Source of the DNA: Salminus brasiliensis
Lineage: Eukaryota > Chordata > Actinopteri > Characiformes > Bryconidae
Length of the DNA: 64,000 nt
Direction of reading: 5' to 3'
Assembly: GCF_030463535.1 (NCBI RefSeq)
Contig: NC_132883.1
Location: forward strand, 31,971,873 to 32,035,872
The stretch's first letter is position 1; every line of letters begins with the position of its first letter. The notes below the pieces were generated by a model, which searched no databases, was not told where the DNA came from, and saw only the letters and a list, made by a program, of their open reading frames with translations. Positions 31,547 to 42,096 of the stretch are shown here, one piece after another. A program made the position numbers and the translations under genes.

Positions 31547-32791
31547 TTAGGACTTGTGAAAGGAGGACATGGTAACATATTCTGAGTCATCATTTGGCCG
31601 AAAATCCTTTGTGAAGAGGTCTTCAGAAGATGACATGGTGTGGAGGATAGGTCTGGATTGTGGCAGTGAGAAATAATCAGTGGGGCTGGAACATAAATTG
31701 TATAGGCCGGCACACATTTCTTTGGATACAGATTTGTCAACCGCCCTGACTATAAGGCCTTGAATGCAGGGGATGACACAACAGCCGCACAAAGACAATA
31801 AGGAGAGACCCACGATCAGACTTGACAGAATAGCAATGGCGAAGGCTTTCCATCTGCCAAACATGGACTCTAAGCCAGCATTGGAGTCAATGCCGGAATT
31901 CTCAGCTAGTTTGTTATGGAGACTCTTCAGATATGAGAGGGCTCTAGTGATGCTCCTATCACTGGCAGTATGATTTGGAATAATAGTACAACAACATGAG
32001 TCCCCGAACATAGCACATACTCCACCCCTTTCAGCTAACATGAGCAGAGCAACACGATTTTGCCATGACATTAAGGAGGAAGCATGGAGTTGTTCGGCAA
32101 TGGCGGACAGGGCATCATGGGTGTAGTTGACAAAGAGTTGTTGATCATAATAGATATAGTTTATCCAATCAACATTTTTGTTGAGAGTAACCCACCATCG
32201 GATGGATTCAAAGCCTGCTGCAATTGGATTTCTTGCTTTAAACTCATCAGGGACCCCGCTTGGGACACCAATTACATCAATATAGACCTTGTCATCAAAG
32301 CTGGATAGGGGAGGATCACGTCGAACTCTATGTTTAAGGGGAGTGGATGCTGGGCTCAAAATACCTTTGTTCAGTTCTTCTTGTGAAACCAGGACTAGTG
32401 TGAAAGGAACAATTAACATTACTCTAGCACAAAGACCTGTCCAGCCATCATCTAGGGTGACATACAGCCAAGGATCCCCACAAACCCAGTACACGTCTGG
32501 AACAGAGACTGCATTGTCTTTCAAAGCAAATAATGGGTGATTGGGTTGCACAAACTCAACAAATGTGTTGGTATGTGTTTCAAACATGCAAGATCCAGTT
32601 TCTGAAGGTGAGACAGTCCAGTCTACCATCCAAATTCTTTCACATTGTCCCGTAAAGTTTTTCAGCTCGGGACCTGTGCCAGTCAGTGCATAGAAACAAT
32701 CAGGGAAAACAGTGCTATTAATCCAAGAAGCCAGTACATTGGTTTGATTTTCAGTAAGAACTGGTGTGGGCATGGGAGAGAAGATTGTCAT
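31547..32791 (-). CDS. endogenous retroviral envelope, 5'-truncated, long open frame
   Basis: An open frame of 414 codons from its first Met; the frame stays open upstream to the breakpoint, so the start shown is not the original one. Visible parts: the C-terminal half of the surface subunit with several N-x-T/S sites and the YWVCGDPW block (about residue 101), a furin-type site RVRR (about 155-158), a fusion-peptide and heptad region, an immunosuppressive-like helix followed by the CX6CC motif CAMFGDSCC (about 259-267), and one transmembrane helix (about 317-340) with a Cys-rich end and a cytoplasmic tail of about 65 residues. The type is gamma-like. Without the N-terminal surface domain it cannot be a complete entry protein. 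No internal stop is present. Confidence 0.85.
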   Translation of the reverse strand: MTIFSPMPTPVLTENQTNVLASWINSTVFPDCFYALTGTGPELKNFTGQCERIWMVDWTVSPSETGSCMFETHTNTFVEFVQPNHPLFALKDNAVSVPDVYWVCGDPWLYVTLDDGWTGLCARVMLIVPFTLVLVSQEELNKGILSPASTPLKHRVRRDPPLSSFDDKVYIDVIGVPSGVPDEFKARNPIAAGFESIRWWVTLNKNVDWINYIYYDQQLFVNYTHDALSAIAEQLHASSLMSWQNRVALLMLAERGGVCAMFGDSCCCTIIPNHTASDRSITRALSYLKSLHNKLAENSGIDSNAGLESMFGRWKAFAIAILSSLIVGLSLLSLCGCCVIPCIQGLIVRAVDKSVSKEMCAGLYNLCSSPTDYFSLPQSRPILHTMSSSEDLFTKDFRPNDDSEYVTMSSFHKS

Positions 32792-32868
32792 GTTTTGGTA
32801 TTTGGAACAAAGGGCCTCACTCTGAAAGTTGTGGTACCATGAGTTACCCTTATACGCACCAAGCTCAG

Positions 32869-35290
32869 GTAGAATTTTATAAGGCTTTCTGGACTGAGCT
32901 TGGTGCGGATCGGTCAGCGGTCCCTAATGAGAGCCTGATGGAGGGCTGTTTACCCTTCAGCTGCAGATGGGCAGTTATCACCTTGTTGCCTAAGAAAGGT
33001 AACTTACAGGAGATTAGGAACTGGAGACCGGCGAGCTTCCTTTGCACAGATCTCAAGGTGTTTTCGAAGAGCCTGGCTAATAGGTTGAGGGATGTGATGG
33101 GGCAGGTTATACACCATGACCAGACCTACTGTGTGCCTGGCAGATCCATCAGGGACAATATTCTCCTGGTGGGTGATGTTTTGGACATTGCTAGGATTCA
33201 TGGGCTTGACTTTGGTCTTATCTCCATAGACCTGGAAAAGGCCTTTAACAGAGTTGAGCACCAGTATTTGTGGCAGACCTTAGAAGTGCTGGGTTTTGGT
33301 CCGAATTTTCTTAACATGGCTAAAGTGCTGTACCAGTATGTTGAAAGTGTATTGAAGATTATCGAGGGTCTGAGTGCACCATTCAATGCATGCCGTGGCA
33401 TACGTCAGGGTTGTGCTCTCTCTGGAATGCTTTACTCCTTGGCCATTGAACCACTGCTTCATAAGCTTCGCTCTACTCTTGTGGGTCTGGATTTGGGACT
33501 GGAGGGGCATCCTAGGCTTCAGATTTCTGCTTATGCAGATGACATCATAATAATGGTCAGTGGACAATCAGATGTTGACCATTTGGTAGCCACTGTTCAG
33601 GATTTTGGGTGTTTATCTGCAGCTAAAGTAAACTGGGAAAAGAGTGAAGCTTTGGCAGTGGGGCCGTGGTCTGAGGGCTTGCTGCAGCTACCAGCTAACA
33701 TGGCCTGGAAAAGAGGGGGGCTGAAATACTTGGGGTGTTTTTTGGGGACAACTTATTTCAGCAAAAAAACTGGGATGGTGTCCTGGAGACAATGACAGGC
33801 CGTTTAAAGAAATGGAGCTAGATACATGGACAGCTTTCTTCTTAGAGGAAGAGTGCTGGTTGTCAATAACCTCGTTGCTTCAATGCTTTGGCACAGACTG
33901 TCTTGTATGGACCCTCCGGTTGGATTATTGTCATGTTTGCAAGCACGCCTGGTGGATTTTTTCTGGGACCACCTTCACTGGGTCCCGCAGAGTGTGCTGT
34001 TCCTTCCCAGGGAGGAAGGGGGGCAAGGCCTGATTCACCTTTTCAGCAGAATGGCAGCTTTTCGTCTAGAGTTCCTGCAGAAATACTTGACTGGTGATAC
34101 AGACTTGGTGTGGAGGGAAGTGGCTAGCAGTATTTTGCACACTGTTGATGGACTGGGGCTCGATACAGCACTATTTTTAATGGATCATAGACAGCTGCAT
34201 TTGAATGGATTACCCCTTTTTTACCATGGACTTTTTAAGCTTTGGACTCTCTTCAAGCACCACCGACTAGAGCAGACCTCTCTCTACTGGCTGTTGGAGG
34301 AGCCCTTGGTTAAAGGAGCTCAGCTAGATGTGTCGGCTGATGGGGCAATGAGTCTCACGCACAGACTCTGTGCCTCGAAAACTGTTAAGCTGAGGAACTT
34401 GGTGGATGTGGCCGGGCCAGGCCTAGATAACGTTCATGATGTTGCCTCTTTGTTGGGGCAGTGATCTGTTCGGCAGACCAAGATCATACTGGACTTATGG
34501 AGTAGCAGGTTGTCGCTGGAAGACAAGTCCCTTTTGGAGGCGTATGGCAATGGAGGCTTGACACCAAATAGAAAGGACCCATTTCCGAAGACTGGTCTCA
34601 AACCCGATCTGGACAGGGTGTCTGGTCCTTTATTGACTTCTGATTGGCAGAACTTGGATCTCCACACTGTGTCAGGCCATGCTTTGTACAAATGCTGTGT
34701 AAAGGTTTTAAATAAGTCAGTGCTCAATGGAAGGCCGGACACTGTGTGGAGGAGCAAGTTTGGGCTGGGTTGGGACAAACGTCCAGTGTGGAGGGTGCTG
34801 TATAATCCCCCTCTGATGAAAAGGACTGGGGATCTCCAGTGGCGAATTCTGCATAGTGTGTTGGCTGTTAATGCTTTTGTCTCAATTATTAATCATGAGG
34901 TCAGTAGTGCTTGTGTCTTCTGTGGGTTCAGAGAGACGGTTTTTCATTGCTGTTTAGAATGTCAGAGAGTTAAATCCCTTTTTGATACGCTTCGTTCTCT
35001 TTCAGAGGGGTGGGGTCAATTTGACCCCTGAGATTTTTATATTTGGGGCTGGCTACAGCCAGAAGGAGCGGGTTAAGTGGCAGCTGCTGAATTTTTTAAT
35101 TTGCCAGGCAAAACTGGCTGTGTATTGAATTGTGTGTTTGAATTCTAGAAAGAACAGAATGGAGGACAGATCTGGTCAGGAGGTCTTGCCTTTGTTCCTG
35201 GGTCTGGTGGAGACCAGGATCCGTTTTGATTTTAATTTCCATAAGCTCATGACAACCATAGAAGTTTTTGAAGTGGAATGGTGCCTCAAT
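32869..35290 (+). pseudogene. Tx1 B ORF2: reverse transcriptase and C-terminal region
   Basis: Starting at VEFYKAFWTELGADRSA the frame runs to 33795 with ITLLPKKGNLQEIRNWRPAS, YCVPGRSIRDNILLVGDVLD, LISIDLEKAFNRVEHQYLW (motif A), CRGIRQGCALSGMLYSLAIE and QISAYADDIIIMVSGQSD (YADD 33532-33543). The RT core is unbroken. After a shift near 33800 the C-terminal part continues (VVNNLVASMLWHRLSCMDPP, then TSLYWLLEEPLVKGAQLDV), followed by the Cys motif CVFCGFRETVFHCCLEC (about 34912-34962). The 3' UTR ends at the TC run at 35291. The part from 34220 on is duplicated in inverted form at 37,900-39,034. Confidence 0.8.
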
Positions 35291-35308
35291 TCTCTCTCTC
35301 TCTCTCTC
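35291..35308. repeat. (TC)n junction between Tx1 B and Tx1 C
   Basis: A run of TC separates the end of Tx1 B (gtgcctcaat) from the 5'-truncated start of Tx1 C (gttggggttttatttgc). Its inverted copy is at 37909-37964 and has grown longer. Confidence 0.85.
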
Positions 35309-36180
35309 GTTGGGGTTTTATTTGCTAATAGTTTTATTCCCTACTCATACACAGTTGATGAGGTTTTACCTGGGAGGCTGCTCAAAGTTCGGGCCTGTTT
35401 TGAAAACGAGAGCTTTGTTTTTATCTGTGTGTATGCTCCGACTGTAGGAGCTGAGCGGATGGTGTTTTCAGACAGGCTGAGCAGTGTGATCGCCGACTGT
35501 GCTTTTACTGACTTTTTAGTTCTGGGTGGAGATTTTAATTGTACGGCTGACAACCTGGACAGGAACCACTTGGAACCACACACTGCCTCCCACAGTTCAT
35601 AGAGGCCCATGACCTGTGTGACATCTGAAGAACGTTACATGGAACACAAAGACAATATACATGGGCACACACTAGAGATAACGATCTCTCCCTAGCCAGG
35701 CTTGATCGCTTTTATACTTTTAGGCATCATCTGTCTTTACGCACTGTTCTATTTCTCCCTCTGGTTTTTCGGATCATGGCATGGTTCAGTGTACTGTTCA
35801 GAAATGTGCCGTAAAACCTCAAAGTGTGTACTGGCATTTTAATACAGCACTTTTAGATGATGTTAATTTTAAGGAGTCTTTTACCTTTTTTTGGGATGTT
35901 TTTAAATTGCAAAAACATTTTCACCTCCTTGCAGCAATGGTGGGACGTAGCAAAGGTACAGATCAAAGTGTTTTGACAACAGTACACTTTCAATGTCACT
36001 AGGGACATTATAAGATCTCTGAAGGCTCTGGAGATTGACATTGTGGAGCTCCAGTGTTTGGGACAGGCCACAGGAGATCGAGAGCATATTACGGCTCTCA
36101 AAAGGAAAAAAGCTGCGTTAGCTGACCTTCTGGGCATAACAGCACAGGGGGCGCTGGTCCGATCACGTTTCCAGAATGTG
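35309..36180 (+). pseudogene. Tx1 C ORF2, endonuclease part (5'-truncated copy)
   Basis: It starts inside the endonuclease (GVLFANSFIPYSYTVDEVLP), very close in sequence to Tx1 A, and includes VLGGDFNCTADNLDRNH. A stop follows HTASHSS where Tx1 A has two more codons. The sequence then passes through FRHHLSLRTVLFLPLVFRIM-type remnants and the linker (LQCLGQATGDREHITALKRK) up to the rearrangement breakpoint at 36180. A copy starting at a TC run without its 5' part is a usual product of incomplete reverse transcription. Confidence 0.8.
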
Positions 36181-37035
36181 CCTGTCGGATACCTCTATGA
36201 ACCGTAAAAGGAGCGCATAAACCACAGTTAACTTTAAGCACACTTTCAATGTCACTATACAAAACCTTGACCATGGCTATGAACCCGGGGTTGAAACCAA
36301 AGTTTTCCAGAACTTTCCACAAAAAATTATGTTCAACCCGGTCAAAAGCCTTTCCTGGTCCAAGAAAATAAGACCAGTCTTCAAGCCCAATAGTCTGGAG
36401 ACGGCCAAAACATCACAAATTAAATAAATATTATCAAAAATAGACCTACCAGGCACACAGTATGTCTGGTCAATGTGAACCACCTGCTCCATTACCTTCC
36501 CCAGTCTCAAGGCCAATGCTTTGGAGAGCAGCTTGCAATCCGTGTACAATAATGCCACAGGACGCCAGTTCTTCAGCAAGGTCAGGTCCCCCTTCTTTGG
36601 CAGAAGGGTTCAGGACGGCTCTTCTACAGCTCATGGGAAGTTTCCCCATCAACCACACTGACCTGGAGCACCTAAAGCACATCCTGACCCAAAACTGACC
36701 AGAAAGCCTTATAAAATTCCACAGGAAGGCCATCAATACCAGGGGCCCGACTATTCTCCATGCCCTGTAGGGCCACATACAGCTCTCCCACAGTCAGCTC
36801 AGCATCAAGCCTGGTGGCCGACTGCTGCGAGATATTTGCCTGCAGGGGAAAGAAACTATCCCTCACATCCTGCACATCGCTCACTCTCAAATAACTTCGA
36901 GAAAAAGCTGACTGTCTGTTGGCAAAGTTCAGAAACCAGATCCCCCGATTCTGTCCGCACAGCATGCATAAACCTTTTCTGTCCATTTTTACTCTGAAGA
37001 CCAAAGAAGAACTTCGAAGGAGCATCCATTTCCAT
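36181..37035 (-). pseudogene. spacer of the inverted duplication: Tx1 C reverse transcriptase, inverted
   Basis: On the minus strand, continuous with the right arm, this reads FGLQSKNGQKRFMHAVRTES, then NSRAPGIDGLPVEFYKAFWS, CVPGRSIFDNIYLICDVLAV, and ends with FTVHRGIRQ at 36181. It supplies the stretch of Tx1 C that is missing between 36180 and 39035 on the plus strand, and repeats about 250 bp of the segment that starts at 39035. Frames are interrupted by small shifts. Confidence 0.8.
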
Positions 37036-37904
37036 CACATTCTGGAAACGTGATCGGACCAGCGCCCCCTGTGCTGTTATGCCCAGAAGGTCAGCTAACG
37101 CAGCTTTTTTCCTTTTGAGAGCCGTAATATGCTCTCGATCTCCTGTGGCCTGTCCCAAACACTGGAGCTCCACAATGTCAATCTCCAGAGCCTTCAGAGA
37201 TCTTATAATGTCCCTAGTGACATTGAAAGTGTACTGTTGTCAAAACACTTTGATCTGTACCTTTGCTACGTCCCACCATTGCTGCAAGGAGGTGAAAATG
37301 TTTTTGCAATTTAAAAACATCCCAAAAAAAGGTAAAAGACTCCTTAAAATTAACATCATCTAAAAGTGCTGTATTAAAATGCCAGTACACACTTTGAGGT
37401 TTTACGGCACATTTCTGAACAGTACACTGAACCATGCCATGATCCGAAAAACCAGCGGGAGAAATAGAACAGTGCGTAAAGACAGATGATGCCTAAAAGT
37501 ATAAAAGCGATCAAGCCTGGCCAGGGAGAGATCGTTATCTCTAGTGTGTGCCCATGTATATTGTCTTGGTGTTCCATGTAACGTTCTTCAGATGTCACAC
37601 AGGTCATGGGCCTCTATGAACTGTGGGAGGCAGTGTGTGGTTCCAAGTGGTTCCTGTCCAGGTTGTCAGCCGTACAATTAAAATCTCCACCCAGAACTAA
37701 AAAGTCAGTAAAAGCACAGTCGGCGATCACACTGCTCAGCCTGTCTGAAAACACCATCCGCTCAGCTCCTACAGTCGGAGCATACACACAGATAAAAACA
37801 AAGCTCTCGTTTTCAAAACAGGCCCGAACTTTGAGCAGCCTCCCAGGTAAAACCTCATCAACTGTGTATGAGTAGGGAATAAAACTATTAGCAAATAAAA
37901 CCCC

Positions 37905-37966
<62 letters not shown>

Positions 37967-39034
37967 GAGGCACCATTCCACTTCAAAAACTTCTATGGTT
38001 GTCATGAGCTTATGGAAATTAAAATCAAAACGGATCCTGGTCTCCACCAGACCCAGGAACAAAGGCAAGACCTCCTGACCAGATCTGTCCTCCATTCTGT
38101 TCTTTCTAGAATTCAAACACACAATTCAATACACAGCCAGTTTTGCCTGGCAAATTAAAAAATTCAGCAGCTGCCACTTAACCCGCTCCTTCTGGCTGTA
38201 GCCAGCCCCAAATATAAAAATCTCAGGGGTCAAATTGACCCCACCCCTCTGAAAGAGAACGAAGCGTATCAAAAAGGGATTTAACTCTCTGACATTCTAA
38301 ACAGCAATGAAAAACCGTCTCTCTGAACCCACAGAAGACACAAGCACTACTGACCTCATGATTAATAATTGAGACAAAAGCATTAACAGCCAACACACTA
38401 TGCAGAATTCGCCACTGGAGATCCCCAGTCCTTTTCATCAGAGGGGGATTATACAGCACCCTCCACACTGGACGTTTGTCCCAACCCAGCCCAAACTTGC
38501 TCCTCCACACAGTGTCCGGCCTTCCATTGAGCACTGACTTATTTAAAACCTTTACACAGCATTTGTACAAAGCATGGCCTGACACAGTGTGGAGATCCAA
38601 GTTCTGCCAATCAGAAGTCAATAAAGGACCAGACACCCTGTCCAGATCGGGTTTGAGACCAGTCTTCGGAAATGGGTCCTTTCTATTTGGTGTCAAGCCT
38701 CCATTGCCATACACCTCCAAAAGGGACTTGTCTTCCAGCGACAACCTGCTACTCCATAAGTCCAGTATGATCTTGGTCTGCCGAACAGATCACTGCCCCA
38801 ACAAAGAGGCAACATCATGAACGTTATCTAGGCCTGGCCCGGCCACATCCACCAAGTTCCTCAGCTTAACAGTTTTCGAGGCACAGAGTCTGTGCGTGAG
38901 ACTCATTGCCCCATCAGCCGACACATCTAGCTGAGCTCCTTTAACCAAGGGCTCCTCCAACAGCCAGTAGAGAGAGGTCTGCTCTAGTCGGTGGTGCTTG
39001 AAGAGAGTCCAAAGCTTAAAAAGTCCATGGTAAA
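37036..39034 (-). repeat. right arm of the large inverted duplication
   Basis: Reverse complement of 34220-36180. On the minus strand it reads, in order, the end of Tx1 B (frame 38744-38223, with the same CVFCGFRETVFHCCLEC motif), the (TC)n run (37964-37909) and the truncated Tx1 C endonuclease (about 37900-37614). The arm ends at 'ccatggtaa' (39034), where plus-strand Tx1 C sequence takes over. Confidence 0.9.
37909..37964. repeat. (GA)n microsatellite in the right arm
   Basis: Nearly pure AG repeat, the expanded inverted copy of the TC run at 35291-35308. Its translation as serine/leucine repeats is an artefact. Confidence 0.95.
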
Positions 39035-40855
39035 TATTTATTTAATTTGTGATGTTTTGGCCGTCTCCAGACTATTGGGCTTGAAGACTGGTCTTATTTT
39101 CTTGGACCAGGAAAGGCTTTTGACCGGGTTGAACATAATTTTTTGGTGGAAAGTTCTGGAGAACTTTGGTTTCAACCCCGGGTTCATAGCCATGGTCAAG
39201 GTTTTGTATAGTGACATTGAAAGTGTGCTTAAAGTTAACTGTGGTTTATGCGCTCCTTTTACGGTTCATAGAGGTATCCGACAGGGCTGTGCTCTGTGTG
39301 GTATGCTCTATGCCCTGTCCATTGAGCCTCTGCTGTGCCAGCTTAGACAGAGGATTGCTGGCCTGGTCATCCCAACCTGTGGCATACCTGTGTGTGTTTC
39401 AGCGTATGCGGATGACCTGGTGGTGCTAATCAGCTCAGAGTGATCATCTGCTAAAGTGAACTGGGCTAAGAGTGAGGCTGTGTTAGTGGGGGATTGGACT
39501 GGTGGGGGACCTACATTGCCTGGACTGTCATGGAGGAAGGGTGGGTTTAAATACTTGGGAGTGCACTTGGGGGACAGTGAGTGGGAACGACAAACCTGGG
39601 AACACATTGTTGAAAAGGTGAAGGGCCGTCTCAGCAGGTGGAACTGGCTAGTCCCTCAGTTGTCTTAGGACAGGTGCTCATTATGAATAACCTTGCTGCT
39701 TCTCTACTGTGGCATAAACTGGCTTGTGTAGATCACCCACCGAATCTTCTTGTAGACCTTCAGGCAGTGCTTGTGGACTTTTTTGGGGACAGGTTGCACC
39801 GTTTACCGCAGGCTGTCCTTTTCTTGCCTAAGGAAGAAGGAGGACGGGTTGGTTCACTTGGCCAGCAGAACCACTGCCTTCCGCCTCCAGTTCAATCAGC
39901 AACTCCTTAGTGGCCCTAAGGACTTGGTGTGGAGAGCAGTGGCATGCAGGATTTTACAGACTGTGGGGGGGCTTGGAAATGGACAGAGCTTTGTTTTTAA
40001 TGGACACAAAAGCACTGGACTATGCTCACTTGCCCGTGTTTTATCATGGACTTCTTAAAGTTTGGAGTTTTTTTAGTCCGACCAGACTGGACATCTCTCT
40101 ACATTGGCTTTTGGAGGAATCGGTTGTCTATGGGTCTAGGCTGGATGTTGCAGGCACAGCTTCCCCTGCGCTGGTCCGGGTGCTTGTTTCTTCAAACATT
40201 ATAAAACTCTGTCAGCTGGTGGACGTCGCTGAACCTGGTTTGGATGGTGTGGAGGACCTGGGGGTGCATTTGGGGGTGCGGTCCTTGCGCGCCATGGCCC
40301 AGCTTCTACAGCACTGGAGGCTAGAGCTCTCCTCAGACGAAAGAGTGATGCTAATGAACTGTGGTGCAGGGTTACTCAGCCCTGATAAGGAAGACCCTTT
40401 TCCCAGGATGGCTATCACTCCTGGGCTGCTGGACTGCCACGGCCCCTTACTGGACTGCTCAGAGTATGGAGCTTAGTTCAGTCTCGTGCAAGCGTCTGTA
40501 CGGGGCTTGTGTAAAGGTTTTTAATAAGAAGCGTCTGGACGGCAGGCCCAATACGCCGTGGCAGGCTGCTCTAGGTCTTGGTGATTAAGTTCACCTGGAA
40601 TGGAGAGCGCTGTATAAACCACCGTTAGCTAAGAGAGTGGCGGACCTCCAGTGGAGGGTTTTACTCAGTATTGTCTCCGTCAACTCTTTATTCTGTGTTC
40701 TAAATCCTGAGGTCACGCAATACTGTCCTTTCTGTCCTCAGAGGGAGACGGTGTTTTACACTTTTATGCACTGTTTTAGGCTTCGTCCCCCATCTGCTGT
40801 TTCGCGCACCTTTTTTACATCTCTTAATGTGACTTTAACACTTCAGACTTATTCC
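39035..40855 (+). pseudogene. Tx1 C ORF2: reverse transcriptase and C-terminal region, plus strand
   Basis: It starts within RT (NIYLICDVLAVSRLLGLKTG) and runs through GLIFLDQERLLTGLNIIF (a base loss destroys motif A), HRGIRQGCALCGMLYALSIE and VSAYADDLVVLISSE (YADD near 39405), then a stop. The C-terminal region (SLHWLLEESVVYGSRLDVAG, about 40095) and the Cys motif YCPFCPQRETVFYTFMHCF (about 40725) are present. Unlike Tx1 A it keeps the segment around 40270-40505. It stops near 40855 without reaching the normal 3' UTR, AATAAA or TC run, so its 3' end is lost. Confidence 0.8.
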
Positions 40856-40914
40856 CATTACATACAATGGTTGTACATGTTACAACATGAGCGTGATCTT
40901 TGCTTACACACATA

Positions 40915-40946
40915 GACCTGTCAAAACTAGTTTGATGAAAAGTGCC
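40915..40946. repeat. third copy of the 31-bp dispersed module
   Basis: GACCTGTCAAAACTAGTTTG followed by ATGAAAAGTGCC matches 985-1016 exactly and 802-832 with a few changes. It lies just beyond the truncated end of Tx1 C. The adjoining 'tatatctccctctg' also resembles the sequence after the 985 copy. Confidence 0.7.
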
Positions 40947-41155
40947 TCCTATATCTCCCTCTGTGGGGTGACCCTCAGGGTACCTCTTTGTCTTATTCAC
41001 GTACAGATACAGCAACGTGAAAATCATAGTAATCAGCATTTGTTTGACAACCGAATGGAGCATCACATGGTTTCATATGCTCAGGAAAGTCAAAGTGATT
41101 GAGAAACAATTTCACATGGTCTGACCTTTTCATTTTTTTTAGGTATGCTCCTACA

Positions 41156-41389
41156 TCACATTAATTTCCAATGTTTTGATAAATGTCCCCAAAGGTTTGT
41201 GAAGTGTTGCTTAGAGGGTTTGCTTAGGAAAGCAAATATCACAGCCATAATAAAAACAACCAAAAAACTTAAAAGCTTTTCGTACACAACCATCTTTATA
41301 ATAGCCATCCACAAAGTACTTTCCAAACTGGACTTCACCTTCATTGAGGGCATGTCTGATGGGGATCTTGTGTCTTGTACTCGAGCCAT
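41156..41389 (-). other. unidentified open frame with a hydrophobic segment
   Basis: A 77-codon reverse frame contains one likely transmembrane segment (LLSFLVVFIMAVIFAFL) preceded by MAIIKMVVYEK and followed by a polar tail. The opposite strand is also open over the same stretch. I recognise no family. It lies 700 bp from the Polinton-like polymerase fragment on the same strand, so it could be a small protein of that element, but nothing in the sequence proves it. Confidence 0.25.
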
Positions 41390-41684
41390 TGGATAGAGGA
41401 TGTTGAGAATGATTTCTGCTTGTTGATTTAATTATCTGAAGGCGGAATTGCTACAATGTTTTTAGGCAAAAAGTCGGTTCTGAAGATTTTCAAACAAATA
41501 TTAAAATACTAGCAATAATAGTGGATTTGAACGGGTCAACCCTGTGTGGTTCAGTATCTCACTCCTGAAAGCCAACAAGCCTTTTTAAGTTACACTATTC
41601 CTTTTGGGGGGGGGGGCATTATTTTATGGTGTGTGTTACAGATGGTGAATGTCTTAAGTCAATACAAGATTGGTGCTTGGGGAG

Positions 41685-41754
41685 GCTGTGGCAAGGCTCG
41701 AACTCCCAACCCTGGAAATGGGAGCCCAGTCCATTTCCACTGCACCACCACAGC
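41685..41754 (-). tRNA. tRNA-like sequence, probable tRNA-derived SINE head or tRNA pseudogene
   Basis: On the minus strand GCTGTGG at one end pairs perfectly with CCACAGC at the other, as in an acceptor stem. Between them lie an A-box-like TGGTGCAGTGG and a B-box-like GAGTTCGAGCC, correctly ordered for an internal RNA polymerase III promoter. The T-stem pairs poorly and the anticodon arm is irregular, so a functional tRNA is unlikely. A SINE body downstream (minus strand, below 41685) was not recognised. Confidence 0.5.
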
Positions 41755-42096
41755 TGTGAGAGGTGGCAGTATTAAAACTGTTAAAACTATATAGAAAAAA
41801 AGAGCAGCAACTTCAGCTTTTGTTCTCTGTTCACAACTTGATCGCTTTCTTTTTAACTTCAGCTTTTCTTCACTGTTCACAACTTAGAACCACTGTTACC
41901 ATTCACCCCTCTACAAAGGTGCAACAGGGAATTATATTTGGCTGGGCGTATTTATACCTTGCCACACAGGTGGGTCTGGTCAGCATTGATTACCGCTTGG
42001 GCTTCTGGGGCTTGCAGTTCTTTGCTCCAGCTCCACCAGCTTTTCTACTCTGCTGGCCAGGCCCCCTGCTGGTGACTGACGGTACACACTGCCTGC

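Larger units (their letters stand above)
30511..32868 (-). mobile_element. truncated endogenous retrovirus: env, polypurine tract and 3' LTR
   Basis: Read on the minus strand it comprises env (from the breakpoint near 32868 to 31547), a gap of about 400 bp, a polypurine tract and one LTR of 615 bp. Everything upstream of the middle of env (5' LTR, gag, pol, N-terminal env) is missing. The LTR is the same family as the solo LTR at 1667-2357 and unrelated to the LTRs of the provirus at 14826-26473. The whole block lies between the endonuclease and RT regions of Tx1 B. Confidence 0.85.
28342..35290 (+). mobile_element. Tx1-clade LINE 'B', a second subfamily, split by a provirus
   Basis: Segments 28342-30510 and about 32869-35290 belong to one element that starts and ends at TC runs. 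Its proteins align with those of Tx1 A and C but differ widely, so it is a different subfamily. It contains an L2 3' end in ORF1 and a truncated retrovirus in ORF2. The endonuclease middle and the linker before RT motif 1 are missing, partly at the provirus site. Confidence 0.85.
34220..36180 (+). repeat. left arm of a large inverted duplication
   Basis: This segment is reverse-complemented at 37036-39034. It covers the end of Tx1 B, the (TC)n junction and the start of Tx1 C. By eye only a handful of single-base differences separate the arms (for example GCG/GTG near 34543, and changes near 35650, 35694 and 35760); the main difference is the TC run, about 38 bp longer in the right arm. Identity is therefore above 99 per cent outside the TC run. 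Confidence 0.9.

Noticed and set aside
36098..37173. Functional antisense Tx1 reverse transcriptase
   Set aside because: It is part of the inverted duplication, broken by shifts, and lacks a complete RT core.
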